The notes under the pieces were generated by a model that saw nothing but the letters and a program-made list of their open reading frames with translations, had not been told where the DNA came from and did no database searches. The position numbers were made by a program, and so were the translations under genes. Below, in pieces: positions 27,160 to 37,412 of a stretch of DNA of 64,000 nucleotides. The first letter of the stretch is position 1. Every line of letters starts with the position of its first letter. The stretch is taken from positions 3,602,501 to 3,666,500 of the forward strand of contig NZ_CP034348.1 in assembly GCF_009762325.1 (NCBI RefSeq), written 5' to 3'. The DNA comes from Roseovarius faecimaris. GTDB taxonomy: Bacteria > Pseudomonadota > Alphaproteobacteria > Rhodobacterales > Rhodobacteraceae.

Positions 27160-28137
27160 CTACCGCTGCTGGCTCAACAGGGTTGAACCACCCGTGTCCC
27201 GGCTGGGCGAGACCCCAAAGGCCTTGCGATACGTCTTGGAAAAATGCGAAGGCGCTCGAAACCCGCAGAGCACGCAAATCTCGGTCAGCGTCATATCGGT
27301 CTGCGCCAGCAAATACCGTGCCTTCTCCAGCCGCAGCCCCAGATAATACTTCTTGGGCGAGGTCCCGAGGTATTTTGAAAACAGCCGCTCCAACTGCCGC
27401 ACCGACAGGCCCACGACCCGAGCCACCTCACCGGGCGGCAGCGGGTCTTCTATGTTGTTGCGCATGATATCGACCGCCAGCATCAGCTTGGAATTACGCA
27501 GCCCCATGCGCCCCGCGACCGGCATACGCTGCGCATGGCTGTCGGCGCGCGGTGTGCCATAGACCATCTGATCCGCCACCCACCGTGCCAGCTCATCGCC
27601 ATAATCGCGCCCGATCCGGTCCAGCATCAGGTCCATCGAGCTGGCCGAACCCGCACAGGTGAACACCCGCCCATCGACCGCATAGATCACATCCTGCACG
27701 TCGATATCCGGAAACAGCTCGCGCATGGCACCGGCATATTCCCAATGGGTGGTCACCCGCTTGCCGCCCAGAAGCCCGGCCATGGCCAGGATAAACGCGC
27801 CGCTGCTCAACCCGCCCAGGTCGATCCCCCGCCGCGCCTCGCGCCGAAGCCAGCTCAGCACCCGCTTGCTGGCTCCTGCCTTCGCGTCGACCCCCGCGCA
27901 GACAATCAGCGTATCATCGCGGCGCAGGTCGATCAGCCCGCTCTCCACCCCGATCTTCACGCCGTTCCAGCTTTCCACCGGCTGGCCATCTTCGCTGATC
28001 AGCAACCAGTCGTAATACCGCTTGTCCCGGGTAAACCGGTTGGCCAACGCCAGCGCCTCCTGCGCGCAGGTCATCCCCAGCGGCGAAAAGCCGGGGATCA
28101 GCAGGAAAACATAACGCTTTGGCGTCTCGTCACTCAT
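27160..28137 (-). CDS. GlxA/AraC-family regulator, GbdR-like
   Basis: 325 aa. An N-terminal DJ-1/PfpI-like domain (about 8-190; YVFLLIPGFSPLGMTCAQEA, GGLSSGAFILAMAGLL) is joined to a C-terminal AraC helix-turn-helix (about 225-320; VARVVGLSVRQLERLFSKYL, LTEICVLCGFRAPSHFSKTY). GbdR of Pseudomonas, with this layout, activates glycine-betaine and dimethylglycine catabolism. Here the gene follows a dimethylglycine-dehydrogenase-like gene on the same strand at the end of a methylamine operon, with tmpAB nearby, so betaine or dimethylglycine is the likely effector. Confidence 0.88.
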   Translation of the reverse strand: MSDETPKRYVFLLIPGFSPLGMTCAQEALALANRFTRDKRYYDWLLISEDGQPVESWNGVKIGVESGLIDLRRDDTLIVCAGVDAKAGASKRVLSWLRREARRGIDLGGLSSGAFILAMAGLLGGKRVTTHWEYAGAMRELFPDIDVQDVIYAVDGRVFTCAGSASSMDLMLDRIGRDYGDELARWVADQMVYGTPRADSHAQRMPVAGRMGLRNSKLMLAVDIMRNNIEDPLPPGEVARVVGLSVRQLERLFSKYLGTSPKKYYLGLRLEKARYLLAQTDMTLTEICVLCGFRAPSHFSKTYRKAFGVSPSRDTGGSTLLSQQR

Positions 28138-28190
28138 CAGGTTCCACCCGCCCCGGGCCTGACCCGGGGCCTTGAGGTCAGGCCGCGGGG

Positions 28191-30656
28191 TTAGCTGCGC
28201 ATATTGGCCCCGTTGGCGTCATACAGCGGCGCGCCCTGCACTTCCGCATCATACATCTCGCCCAGGATCTCCACCTGAAGCACCGTGCCCGGCGCGGCTT
28301 TCTCGGTAGCGACATAGCCCATCGCCATGGATTTCCCGACCCGGTGCGCATAGCCCCCCGAACTGACATAACCCACCGCATCGCCACCGCTCAGGATCGC
28401 CTCATCGCCGGTCACGTCGATCCCGTCCACGTCAATGGTCAGCGTCACCAGCTTGCGGGCCACACCCTCATCGCGCAAGGCCTCTGTCGCCGCCTTGCCG
28501 ACAAACTCCTTGTTCCAGTTGATGAAAGCATCCATGCCGCTCTCGACCGCGTTGAAGTCGGGCCGGAATTCCAGCGTCCACACGCCCCAGCCCTTCTCCA
28601 GCCGCATCGACATCAGCGCCCGCGCCCCGTACCAGGTATAGCCCAGATCGGCACCCGCCTCCTCGATGCTGCTCGCCAGTTTCAGCAGGTATTGCGGACG
28701 ACAGTAAATCTCGTATCCAAGCTCGCCCGAGAAGCTGATCCGGTTCAGGATCACCGGCACACCGGCGACATAGGTCTGCCGCAGATCGCGGAACTTGAAC
28801 GCCTCGGCGCTCACATCCTCGCGCATCAGCCGCTGCAACAGCTCACGCGATTTCGGCCCGCTCAGCGCCACGCCATGCCAGTCATCCGACACATTGGCAT
28901 AGGTCACACCGTCGGGCAGGTCTTTCTCAAACCACCGCCGATGCGCCTCCTGCATCGCGCCCGACCCGAACAGCATGAAGTGATCATCGGCCAGGCACGC
29001 GACCGTCAGATCCCCATAAAGCCGCCCCTTCTCGGTCAACATCGGTGTCAGGGTCAGCCGCCCGGGTTTGGGGACATATCCGGCCAGAATAGTGTCTAAA
29101 TAGGCCCGCGCGCCCGCCCCTTTGAATTCGTGCTTGGCAAAGTTGGCGATCTCGATACCGCCAACCGCCTGCCGCACCGCCTTCACCTCGCGCGCGACAT
29201 AGTCAAAGCTCCTGTTGCGCTCGAATGTCGGCTCCTCATGGGCATCTTCCGGCCCGTCCGCAAACCACAACGCATGTTCCAGGCCAAAGCCCTGATCCAT
29301 GACCGCCCCCTTGGCGATCAGCCGGTCATAAAGCGCCGTCGTCTTCTGCATCCGCCCCTTGGGCAGCGTCTCGTTGGGGAAGGTCATGACAAAGCGCCGC
29401 TCGTAATTCTCGGTGCTCTTGACGGTGCCCCAATCCGGGCTGGCCCAGTCGCCGAACCGGGCCACATCCATCGCCCAGACGTCAATCGACGGCTCTCCGT
29501 CGATCATCCATTCGGCCATGGTCAGGCCCACGCCGCCGCCCTGACAGAACCCCGCCATCACGCCCACGGCGCACCAGTAATTTTTCATCCCCGGCACCGG
29601 GCCGATCATCGGGTTGCCATCGGGGCCAAAGGTGAACGGGCCGTTAATGGCATCCTTGATCCCCGCATTAGCCAGCGCCGGGATCCGCTCGAACCCCAGC
29701 TCCAGCCGGTCGGCAATCCGGTCCAGATCGGGCGGCAACAGCTCATGCCCGAAATCCCAGGGCGTGCCGGCCACTTTCCACGGCGTGCCCTTCGGCTCAT
29801 AGGTGCCCAAGAGCATCCCCTGCCGCTCCTGCCGGAAATAGATATTCGCCTCATAGTCGATCCCGCAGGGCAGGCGGCCGGCACCACCCGGCTCCATCCG
29901 CTCGACGATCTCGGGGATGGCTTCGGTGATCAGGTAATGGTGCTCCATCGGCTGCACAGGGATGTTGATCCCCTGCATATGCCCGACCTCGCGCGCCCAC
30001 AGCCCCCCGCAATTGACGATGATCTCGGCATTGATCACCCCTTTGGGCGTGGTCACATCCCAGCTCCCATCGGGCTTCTGTTTCGTCTCTGTGACACCGC
30101 AATGCGTGAAATATTGCGCCCCATGCACCCGCGCCGCCTTGGCAAAGGCGTAAGTTGCGCCCGACGGGTCCAGATCGCCATCCTGATCGTCCCAAAGGGC
30201 GGCATAATATTGCGAGGTATCAATCAGCGGATGCCGCTCAGCCAGTTCTTTCGGGCTGATAAACTCCTGGTTCAGACCCATGTACCGCGCCTTCGACCGC
30301 TCGCGCTTGAGGTAATCATACCACTCCTTGTTCGACGCCGCATAAAACCCGCCGGTCATGTGCAGGCCCACCGAATGCCCGCTCGTCTCTTCGATCTCCT
30401 TGTAAAGGTCGATCGTATAGCCCTGCAGGCGGCTGATATTCGGGTCCGAGGAAATCGTATGGATCTGCCCCGCCGCATGCCAGCTCGATCCGCTGGTCAA
30501 CTCGTCCCGCTCCAGCAGGACAACATCCTTCCAGCCGAATTTGGCCAGGTGAAACAGGATCGAACAGCCCACAACCCCACCACCAATAACCACCACCTTG
30601 GCGTGGCTCGGCAGTTGCTTGGCCCCTGCGGTTTCGTCTTTTTGAATCTCAGGCAT
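28191..30656 (-). CDS. Dimethylglycine/sarcosine dehydrogenase-type flavoprotein (DAO-GcvT fusion)
   Basis: 821 aa. The N-terminal FAD domain begins with KVVVIGGGVVGCSILFHLAK and has SSWHAAG, where the His carries covalent FAD in dimethylglycine and sarcosine dehydrogenases. The C-terminal 400 residues are a GcvT-type tetrahydrofolate domain (SGELGYEIYCRPQYLL, YGARALMSMRLEKGWG). Such enzymes remove N-methyl groups as formaldehyde and pass them to folate. It is followed by a GbdR-like regulator. The substrate could be dimethylglycine, sarcosine or another N-methyl amino acid. Confidence 0.92.
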   Translation of the reverse strand: MPEIQKDETAGAKQLPSHAKVVVIGGGVVGCSILFHLAKFGWKDVVLLERDELTSGSSWHAAGQIHTISSDPNISRLQGYTIDLYKEIEETSGHSVGLHMTGGFYAASNKEWYDYLKRERSKARYMGLNQEFISPKELAERHPLIDTSQYYAALWDDQDGDLDPSGATYAFAKAARVHGAQYFTHCGVTETKQKPDGSWDVTTPKGVINAEIIVNCGGLWAREVGHMQGINIPVQPMEHHYLITEAIPEIVERMEPGGAGRLPCGIDYEANIYFRQERQGMLLGTYEPKGTPWKVAGTPWDFGHELLPPDLDRIADRLELGFERIPALANAGIKDAINGPFTFGPDGNPMIGPVPGMKNYWCAVGVMAGFCQGGGVGLTMAEWMIDGEPSIDVWAMDVARFGDWASPDWGTVKSTENYERRFVMTFPNETLPKGRMQKTTALYDRLIAKGAVMDQGFGLEHALWFADGPEDAHEEPTFERNRSFDYVAREVKAVRQAVGGIEIANFAKHEFKGAGARAYLDTILAGYVPKPGRLTLTPMLTEKGRLYGDLTVACLADDHFMLFGSGAMQEAHRRWFEKDLPDGVTYANVSDDWHGVALSGPKSRELLQRLMREDVSAEAFKFRDLRQTYVAGVPVILNRISFSGELGYEIYCRPQYLLKLASSIEEAGADLGYTWYGARALMSMRLEKGWGVWTLEFRPDFNAVESGMDAFINWNKEFVGKAATEALRDEGVARKLVTLTIDVDGIDVTGDEAILSGGDAVGYVSSGGYAHRVGKSMAMGYVATEKAAPGTVLQVEILGEMYDAEVQGAPLYDANGANMRS

Positions 30657-30673
30657 ATCTTTCCCTCACCTGT

Positions 30674-31387
30674 TCAGAGTTCGTCTTTTGCAAAGATGTG
30701 GAACGACGCGCGGTTCACGGCGTCGGGCATCTCACACTCCAGTTTCACCACGCGCACAATGTCCTTCGGCCGTCGCAGCAGCACCGCCTCGGGCTCCATC
30801 GTGCACAGCCAGTCACCTTCGGCGTAAAGGTCATAGAAATCCGCTGTCTCCCGGGCGAGGTATTCCTCTTCCGTCTCGATCGGCGGATAGACATCCCGCA
30901 GGATGGCAAGCTGCGCCCGCCCCGCCGCGCGGATGCCAAAGGGCGTCGCGATCACCTCGCCGCCACCCGTCGTCGTCAGCGCCCCGTCGGACAGTGCCAG
31001 ATCATCCAGCAACCAGCCCCGTGGCGTCATCGGCTCTGCCCCAAGACCGCGCAGAATGGCAAAGGCGTCATGGGTCTCGCCCTCCCGCTCGGTCACAGTG
31101 CCGGGGATGATGTCGGTATTCCCGTCCAGATTGGCCACCCGCATCCGCCGCAGGGGCCAGAACCGCGTCGCCTCACCGGTGTCGATGCTGATCTCGATCA
31201 GGTGCTGATCATGCAGCTTATAGTAATAGCTGCCCAGATTGTCGATGACATCGCGCAGCACATAAATATGCGTCTGCGTCGCCGCCATAAGCCGGTCGCC
31301 CGAGCTCATCCCCCGGTCGGGCGTGGCCCATGCAACGCCGACAAAAAGAACAATTTGCGCAAGAATAGAGACGCATATGGCCCTCAT
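30674..31387 (-). CDS. Secreted protein of unknown function inside the methylamine operon
   Basis: 237 aa with a signal peptide (MRAICVSILAQIVLFVGVAWA, cleavage near ATPD), so probably periplasmic. The body has repeated short beta-like segments (THIYVLRDVIDNLGSYYYKL, LIEISIDTGEATRFWPLRRM) but no motif I recognise. Its ATG overlaps the stop of the PEP-mutase-like gene by four bases, and the dehydrogenase gene starts 17 bases later, so it belongs to the operon. A secreted orphan among cytosolic enzymes is unexpected. Confidence 0.8.
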   Translation of the reverse strand: MRAICVSILAQIVLFVGVAWATPDRGMSSGDRLMAATQTHIYVLRDVIDNLGSYYYKLHDQHLIEISIDTGEATRFWPLRRMRVANLDGNTDIIPGTVTEREGETHDAFAILRGLGAEPMTPRGWLLDDLALSDGALTTTGGGEVIATPFGIRAAGRAQLAILRDVYPPIETEEEYLARETADFYDLYAEGDWLCTMEPEAVLLRRPKDIVRVVKLECEMPDAVNRASFHIFAKDEL

Positions 31388-32208
31388 TCCGCCGCCCCCT
31401 TCGCCAGCAATGCATCCACCTCAGAGCCGGGTGCCGCCTCCAGGAAATCCGAGAAATCTCCATCGTTCAGGATATGCTTTGCCGTGTTGATCAGCGCCGC
31501 ATGCGTCACCCGCGCCAATGCGGAACCCAGCGAGATGCGCGCCACCCCGATGCCGGCGAACTCCGCGCGGCTGACCCTCGCAAACGGACCCACCGCCAGC
31601 GCATTCACCGGCTTCGCGGTTGCGGCGCAGATCCGCGCCAGATCCTCCATCGAGGGCGGCAGCGGTGCATAAAGGCAATCCGCCCCAGCCGCGTCAAAGG
31701 CCTGCAACCGGCGGATCGCCTCATTCGTGTCGTAGACCTCGTTCATCACTCCATCGGCCCGCGCGACAAAGACAAAGTCGCGCCCCAGCGCCCGCGCGGC
31801 AGCGGCCCCGGCCCGGATACGCTCCACCGCAAGCTCCGCCTCATACGCGCCGTGGTCAGACATCCGCGTGTCCTCAATCGAGATGCCCGCCAAGCCGATC
31901 TCACCGGCCAGACGCACAGTTTCGGCCACATCCTCAGGCGCGTCGCCATACCCGTTCTCGAAATCGCCCGACACCGGAAGCGATACGGCACTCACGATGC
32001 TTTCCGCATGGGCCAGCGCCTCATCGCGGCTCACATTGCCCATATCCGGCCGGCCCAGCGTGAAGGCATGCCCGCTCGACGTGGTGCCAATCGCCTGCGC
32101 CCCCAGGGCGGCCAGCACCTTGGCGCTGCCCACATCATAGGCGTTCATCAGGGTGAACGGGTCTCCGGGCTTGTGCAACTCTCTGAAAACCATGCCAATA
32201 TCATTCAT
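31384..32208 (-). CDS. Isocitrate lyase/PEP mutase superfamily enzyme
   Basis: 274 aa from ATG 32208. The barrel carries GDFENGYGD (metal-binding Asp/Glu), SIEDTRMSDHG and VFVARADGV. The KKCGH of isocitrate lyases and the DKxxPK loop of PEP mutases are both absent. It therefore fits the broad group of oxaloacetate-decarboxylase/carbon-carbon-lyase-like members with unknown substrates. It starts one base after the flavin oxidoreductase stop. In this operon it may split the carbon skeleton left after demethylation. Confidence 0.87.
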   Translation of the reverse strand: MNDIGMVFRELHKPGDPFTLMNAYDVGSAKVLAALGAQAIGTTSSGHAFTLGRPDMGNVSRDEALAHAESIVSAVSLPVSGDFENGYGDAPEDVAETVRLAGEIGLAGISIEDTRMSDHGAYEAELAVERIRAGAAAARALGRDFVFVARADGVMNEVYDTNEAIRRLQAFDAAGADCLYAPLPPSMEDLARICAATAKPVNALAVGPFARVSRAEFAGIGVARISLGSALARVTHAALINTAKHILNDGDFSDFLEAAPGSEVDALLAKGAAE

Positions 32209-32209
32209 C

Positions 32210-34186
32210 TCAAATCTCCAAACCTGCCTTGCGGCCTTCGTAAAACGCATAAGGTGCCTGACGCGGGGCCGCCGCATCGCCGATCAGTTTCAGCGCGACA
32301 CCCTCCAGCGCCTCCGACAGCGGATCAAAACTCCGGTTCGTCGTCGCCATGACCAGCGCCGCGGCGGCCTGTTCGCTCTCTTCTCCGGTCAGCAGGTTGC
32401 GCAGCGTCGCCCCCTGCCCATGCCAGGCGGCAATCGCGTGTTCGGTCAGAAACCGCACACCGCTCTGCGCCAGCTTCGCACGGATCGGAATATCGGCCGA
32501 GGTCCGGGCCAGTTCCTTGCCCACCATCGGATCAGGCGTCACCAGCGTCACCTGATGCCCCGCCTCCGCCAGGTGCCAGGCCGTGCCGACACCGCGCATG
32601 TTGCCGCCCTCGTCATAAACGATCACCGCATCGCCCAGACGCACCTCGCGGCGCATCACCTCTTCGGGACTCACCACATGGCCCAGCTCCCGGCCTGGAA
32701 GCGGCCCCAGATGCGGCAACCACCGCTGTGTGCCGTCCTCATCCGGCAGCGATCCGGTGGCCAGGATCACCACATCCGCCCCCCTGGCCCGCACCTCCGC
32801 GTCGTCGAGATAGGAGTTGAGGTGCAGCACCACGCCCAACCGCTCGAACTGCCGCTCATACCAGTCCATCAGGTCGCTGATCTGTGCGCGCCGCGGTTGC
32901 AGCCCAGCCAGCCGGAACTGCCCGCCTATCATCGGCGCGGCCTCATGTATCTCGACACGATGCCCACGCTCTGCCGCCACCCGCGCCGCCTCCAGCCCGG
33001 CAGGCCCCGCCCCGACAACAAGCACCTCTTTCGCCTGATTAGAGACTGAAAACCGGTCACCGCCCCACGCGTGCTCCCGCCCTACGGACGGGTTGATCAG
33101 GCACGAAATCCAATAGTCGCGCGACCTACGCCCCCAACACATCTGATTGCAGGAGATGCAGCCGCGAATGTCGCCCTCGCGCCCTTCACTCACCTTTCGT
33201 GCCAGATGCGGATCGGCGATCTGCCCCCGCACGATAGACACCAGATCGGCCTGCCCCGCGCTCAGCACGCTTTCGGCATTTTCAGGTGTGCGGATGCCGC
33301 TCTCGGCCTGCACCTTCGCATGGCGCAGCGCGCCTTTCAGTGCCGCCGTCGCATCCACGGTCAGCTTCTCGCCCAGCGCAAAGGTCGGCATCAGCCGCTC
33401 AAAGTCGAGATACCCGCCCGACCCGCAGGTGACATAATCCAGATGCCCCGTCGCGTCATGCCGCGCCACGATCTCGGTCAACTCGTCCAGACCGTGCAGA
33501 ACCGGATAGCTGTCCGTATAGCTCACCGACATGCCGATGATGAACGCCTCACCACAGGCCCGCCGCACGCCCTCAAGGATACGCATCGACATGCGCGTGC
33601 GGTTCTCCAGGCTTCCGCCCCACTGATCGTCACGCCGGTTGCTCCAGGGGGTCCAGAACTGCTCCAGCAGCGAATGATAAGCCGCCCAGATCTCGACCCC
33701 GTCAAACCCCGCCTTCTGACAACGCACCGCCGCCGCGACGAAAGCCGCGATCATCTCTTCGATCTCGGCTTCGCTCATCGCGTGGCTGCCGTCGCTGTCG
33801 TGATAGGAGGGCTGCCCGGACGGGCCCCAATGCGGCTGAAAACTCAGGTCGCTGTCGCCATGCGCGCCCACATGGTAAAGCTGCTGCAGAACAACCGCGC
33901 CTGCGTCCTGAACAGGCTCTAATATGGCCCGAAACGCCGGAATCACCGCATCGTCCTCGGCCCGGAAATTCCCCCGTGTCAGCACACCCGTGCGATGCAC
34001 CGGCACCGGCTCGGCCACGATCATGCCCGCCCCGCCAATCGCCCGCTCCAGAAGATACGCGCCATATTGCGCACCCGGCAGGCCACCATCCGACATATTC
34101 GCCGTATGCGCGCCAAAACTGATCCGGTTGCGCAGCGTCTTGTGCCGCAGCTGTAAAGGTTCCGTCAGACGGGGAAAGGACGTCAT
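32210..34186 (-). CDS. Old Yellow Enzyme-type demethylase (TMADH/DgcA-like, FMN, [4Fe-4S], FAD/ADP domains)
   Basis: 658 aa from ATG 34186, which overlaps the tdh stop by four bases. An FMN barrel (about 1-345) is followed by a CISCNQMCW...SC cluster motif (CxxCxxxC, fourth Cys 11 residues on) and a pyridine-nucleotide-disulfide-like domain ([20 protein letters not shown]). This is the layout of trimethylamine dehydrogenase, histamine dehydrogenase and DgcA of dimethylglycine catabolism. It should demethylate a tertiary amine. Dimethylglycine is one candidate, but the GcvT flavoprotein downstream could do that job too. Confidence 0.88.
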   Translation of the reverse strand: MTSFPRLTEPLQLRHKTLRNRISFGAHTANMSDGGLPGAQYGAYLLERAIGGAGMIVAEPVPVHRTGVLTRGNFRAEDDAVIPAFRAILEPVQDAGAVVLQQLYHVGAHGDSDLSFQPHWGPSGQPSYHDSDGSHAMSEAEIEEMIAAFVAAAVRCQKAGFDGVEIWAAYHSLLEQFWTPWSNRRDDQWGGSLENRTRMSMRILEGVRRACGEAFIIGMSVSYTDSYPVLHGLDELTEIVARHDATGHLDYVTCGSGGYLDFERLMPTFALGEKLTVDATAALKGALRHAKVQAESGIRTPENAESVLSAGQADLVSIVRGQIADPHLARKVSEGREGDIRGCISCNQMCWGRRSRDYWISCLINPSVGREHAWGGDRFSVSNQAKEVLVVGAGPAGLEAARVAAERGHRVEIHEAAPMIGGQFRLAGLQPRRAQISDLMDWYERQFERLGVVLHLNSYLDDAEVRARGADVVILATGSLPDEDGTQRWLPHLGPLPGRELGHVVSPEEVMRREVRLGDAVIVYDEGGNMRGVGTAWHLAEAGHQVTLVTPDPMVGKELARTSADIPIRAKLAQSGVRFLTEHAIAAWHGQGATLRNLLTGEESEQAAAALVMATTNRSFDPLSEALEGVALKLIGDAAAPRQAPYAFYEGRKAGLEI

Positions 34187-35226
34187 GCCTGCTCCCAATC
34201 CATCACGACCTTTCCGGAATTGCCCGAGATCATCGCGGCAAACCCCTCTTCAAAGTCGTCTATCGAAATCCGGTGCGTGATCAGCCCCGACACATCCAGA
34301 CCGCTCTGCACCAGCGCGATCATCTTGTACCAGGTCTCGAACATCTCGCGGCCATAGATGCCTTTGATATGCAGCATCTTGAAAATCACCGTGTTCCAGT
34401 CGACCGGGAACTCCGTCGGCGCGATGCCAAGCAAGGCCAGCTTGCCGCCATTGTTCATGTTGCGGATCATCTGCTGCATGGCGGCCGCCGCACCCGACAT
34501 CTCAAGACCCACGTCAAAGCCCTCGGTCATGCCAAGCCGCGCCATCACATCGGCCAACTGTTCCTGGCTCACATCGACCACATGCTGCACGCCCATCTTG
34601 CGCGCCAGATCCAGGCGATACGGGTTGATGTCGGTGATCACCACTTTCCGCGCGCCCACCTTCTGCGCCACCAGCGCACCCATGATCCCGATGGGCCCCG
34701 CGCCGGTCACCAGCACATCCTCCCCCACCAGGTCAAAACTCAGCGCCGTATGCACCGCGTTGCCGAACGGGTCGAAAATGGCCGCGATCTCATCGGGGAT
34801 ATCCTCCGGGATCAGCACGACATTGGCCTCGGGAATACAGACATATTCGGCAAAGGATCCGGGCCGGTTCACGCCGACACCTTTCGTGTTCCGGCACAGA
34901 TGCCCGCGCCCGGCGCGGCAATTGCGGCAGGTGCCACAGACCACATGCCCCTCGCCGCTCACCCGCTGGCCGATCTTGTACTTCACCGCCGCCGCGCCGG
35001 TCTCGACTATCGTGCCGACAAATTCATGCCCCACGACCATGGGCACCGGCACCGTCTTGGCGCTGAACTCGTCCCATTTCCAGATATGCACATCGGTGCC
35101 GCAAATGGCCGATTTGCGCACCTTGATCAGCACATCGCTCGGCCCCACCTCGGGCACCGGCACATATTCCATCCAAAGCCCCGGCTCAGGCCGGGCTTTG
35201 ACAAGGGCTTTCATCTGGTTCTGCAT
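34183..35226 (-). CDS. tdh: L-threonine 3-dehydrogenase or close homologue
   Basis: 347 aa zinc medium-chain dehydrogenase. The catalytic zinc site is in [14 protein letters not shown] and GHEFVGTI; the structural zinc cysteines are in [16 protein letters not shown]; the NAD motif is [13 protein letters not shown]. Tdh oxidises L-threonine to 2-amino-3-ketobutyrate. kbl, which cleaves that product, is two genes upstream in the same operon. A cysteine-synthase-like gene between them is unusual. Confidence 0.93.
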   Translation of the reverse strand: MQNQMKALVKARPEPGLWMEYVPVPEVGPSDVLIKVRKSAICGTDVHIWKWDEFSAKTVPVPMVVGHEFVGTIVETGAAAVKYKIGQRVSGEGHVVCGTCRNCRAGRGHLCRNTKGVGVNRPGSFAEYVCIPEANVVLIPEDIPDEIAAIFDPFGNAVHTALSFDLVGEDVLVTGAGPIGIMGALVAQKVGARKVVITDINPYRLDLARKMGVQHVVDVSQEQLADVMARLGMTEGFDVGLEMSGAAAAMQQMIRNMNNGGKLALLGIAPTEFPVDWNTVIFKMLHIKGIYGREMFETWYKMIALVQSGLDVSGLITHRISIDDFEEGFAAMISGNSGKVVMDWEQA

Positions 35227-35230
35227 GGTC

Positions 35231-36148
35231 TCAACTCCACAAATCCGTGCTGAGGTACTTCAACCCGCTGTCACACACCACAAAGGCCACCGCGCCGCCC
35301 TTTTCCGGGCCTTGCAAAAGGCGGATCGCCGCGGCCAGGTTCGCCCCTGCCGAGTAGCCGCCAAAGATGCCTTCAGCGCGCGCCAACATCCGGGCATGAT
35401 CGGCGGCGTCCTTGCCTGAAACAGTCTCTCTTCCGGCCAAACTCACCCCTTTCAGGTGGGTCAGGTCCGGCATGTCATAGCCCCCGCCCTGGATCGGATG
35501 CTCTGCCATATCCGGCTCGACCGCGTAACAGCGCACACCCTTTGTGGCGAAATAGCGGGCGCACCCGCCCAGCGTCCCGCCCGAACCGACAAAGTCGCAA
35601 AATGCCGTCACCGCGCCACCTGATTGCTCCCAGATCTCGGGGGCCGTGCCATGTTCATGCGCCGCCGTGTTCTCCGGCCGCTCGAACTGATCGGCGCGAA
35701 ACGCCCCGCGCTCCGCCGTGATCCGTTGCGCTTCGGCCTCCACCAGCGCCAGATCGGCCCCCGACACCTCTCCGGGCTTCGACCCCGCCGCCTGCGGCAC
35801 CAGAACCACCTTAGCGCCCAGGCTGCGCATCATGCGCGCGCGCTCTTCCGAATTGCCCTTGCTCATCACGGCGACAAAAGGATGCCCCAGCACACCGCAG
35901 ACTATGGCAAGCCCCGTGCCCATATTGCCCGAGGTCAGCTCCACCACCACCTGCCCTTCGGCCAGAGCACCCGACGCGCGCGCCGCCTCGATCGTCGCCT
36001 TGGCCGCGCGGTCCTTCTTGGAAAACCCCGGATTGAGGTAATCCAGCTTCGCCAGAAGCCGCCCTTCAAGGCCCAATATGTCACTAACCCGGCCCAATTC
36101 GACCAGAGGCGTGTTGCCTATCGCGTCGATGATCGACGGATATGTCAC
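35231..36148 (-). CDS. Cysteine synthase-family PLP enzyme
   Basis: 305 aa from a GTG start that overlaps the kbl stop. It is a fold-type II PLP enzyme: the cofactor lysine is in [12 protein letters not shown], the substrate loop reads TSGNMGTG (TSGNTG in CysK), and the phosphate-binding glycines are in GSGGTLGG. The Asn-Met change and the tdh-kbl operon suggest that it is not the housekeeping CysK. It may perform a beta-replacement or beta-elimination on a substituted serine or threonine. Confidence 0.88.
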   Translation of the reverse strand: MTYPSIIDAIGNTPLVELGRVSDILGLEGRLLAKLDYLNPGFSKKDRAAKATIEAARASGALAEGQVVVELTSGNMGTGLAIVCGVLGHPFVAVMSKGNSEERARMMRSLGAKVVLVPQAAGSKPGEVSGADLALVEAEAQRITAERGAFRADQFERPENTAAHEHGTAPEIWEQSGGAVTAFCDFVGSGGTLGGCARYFATKGVRCYAVEPDMAEHPIQGGGYDMPDLTHLKGVSLAGRETVSGKDAADHARMLARAEGIFGGYSAGANLAAAIRLLQGPEKGGAVAFVVCDSGLKYLSTDLWS

Positions 36149-37341
36149 CCGATCACCCCCAGGTCGCGCCCCACCGCCTCGAATGCCTCAATCGCCCGGT
36201 CCAGCATCTCCCGCGTGAGCGCCGCGCTCATCTGCGTGCGGATCCGGTCCTGCCCTTTCGGCACCACCGGAAAGCTGAAGGCGGTCACATAGACCCCCCG
36301 CTCATCCAGCCTCGCGGCCATCTGCTGCGCCAGCTTCGGGTCGCGCAGCATCACCGGGATGATCGCATGCTCTCCGGGCAACAGCTCGAACCCCAGCTTG
36401 CCCATCCGGTCGCGGAAATAGGCGGCATTCTCCCACAACCTCGCGCGCAGCCCGTCACCCTCCTCCAACAGGTCAAACACTTTCAGCGACGCCGCCGCGA
36501 TCACCGGCGCCAGCGTGTTGGAAAAGAGGTAGGGCCTTGAGCGTTGCCTGAGCCAGTCCACCACCTGTGCGCTCGCCGCCGTATATCCGCCCGAGGCACC
36601 CCCCAGCGCCTTGCCCAGCGTGCCGGTCAGGATATCCACCCGCCCCATCACGCCGCAATGCTCATGCGTGCCCCGCCCGGTCGCACCCACGAACCCGGTC
36701 GAATGGCAATCATCCACCATCACCATCGCGTCATACCGCTCGGCCAGATCACAGATCTCGCCCAGACGCGCGAAATACCCGTCCATCGAGAACACACCAT
36801 CGGTGGCAATCAGCCTGTGCCGCGCGCCCTGCGCCTCCTGCAAACAGCGCTCCAGATCGGCCATGTCCGAATTCGCATAGCGGAACCGCTGCGCCTTGCA
36901 CAGCCGCACACCGTCGATGATGCTCGCATGGTTCAGCGCGTCCGAGATAATCGCATCCTCCGGGCCCAGAAGCGTCTCGAACAAACCGGCGTTGGCATCG
37001 AACGCCGCCGCATAAAGGATCGCATCCTCCATACCAAGAAAGCCCGCGATCCGCGCCTCCAGCGCCTTGTGCTCTTCCTGCGTCCCACAGATGAACCGCA
37101 CCGAGGCCATGCCAAACCCATACCGGTCCAGCCCCTCATGCGCGGCCCTGATGATCTCCGGGTGATCCGCCAGCCCGAGGTAGTTATTGGCGCACAGGTT
37201 GATCACCTCGCGCCCGTCCGACAGCCGCACCTCGCCCGCCTGCATCGAAGATATCACGCGCTCGCTCTTGTAAAGACCCTCCTCGCGCAGCCCCTCCAGC
37301 CGCCCGGCGATATCCTCGTTGAACCTTTCAGATGCGCGCAT
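36145..37341 (-). CDS. kbl: Glycine C-acetyltransferase (2-amino-3-ketobutyrate CoA ligase)
   Basis: 398 aa alpha-oxoamine synthase. The PLP lysine is in [16 protein letters not shown], with [16 protein letters not shown] and [17 protein letters not shown] blocks typical of Kbl. It splits 2-amino-3-ketobutyrate with CoA to glycine and acetyl-CoA, completing threonine breakdown with Tdh. The ATG at 37341 is preferred over 37347 because AAAGG is eight bases before it. The ribosome binding site overlaps the edge of a dispersed repeat. Confidence 0.95.
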   Translation of the reverse strand: MRASERFNEDIAGRLEGLREEGLYKSERVISSMQAGEVRLSDGREVINLCANNYLGLADHPEIIRAAHEGLDRYGFGMASVRFICGTQEEHKALEARIAGFLGMEDAILYAAAFDANAGLFETLLGPEDAIISDALNHASIIDGVRLCKAQRFRYANSDMADLERCLQEAQGARHRLIATDGVFSMDGYFARLGEICDLAERYDAMVMVDDCHSTGFVGATGRGTHEHCGVMGRVDILTGTLGKALGGASGGYTAASAQVVDWLRQRSRPYLFSNTLAPVIAAASLKVFDLLEEGDGLRARLWENAAYFRDRMGKLGFELLPGEHAIIPVMLRDPKLAQQMAARLDERGVYVTAFSFPVVPKGQDRIRTQMSAALTREMLDRAIEAFEAVGRDLGVIG

Positions 37342-37351
37342 GATCATGACC

Positions 37352-37412
37352 TTTCATTGTTCCGAAAATACTCCGGGGGAATCGCCTGAAAGGCGATGGG
37401 GGCAGCGCCCCC
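37352..37412. repeat. Dispersed CATTGTTCC...ATACTC element with hairpins, copy 3
   Basis: CATTGTTCCGAAAATACTC is followed by stems ATCGCC/GGCGAT and GGGGGC/GCCCCC. It fills the gap between the MttB-like gene and kbl, inside an operon, and ends at the MttB-like stop codon. Confidence 0.72.
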
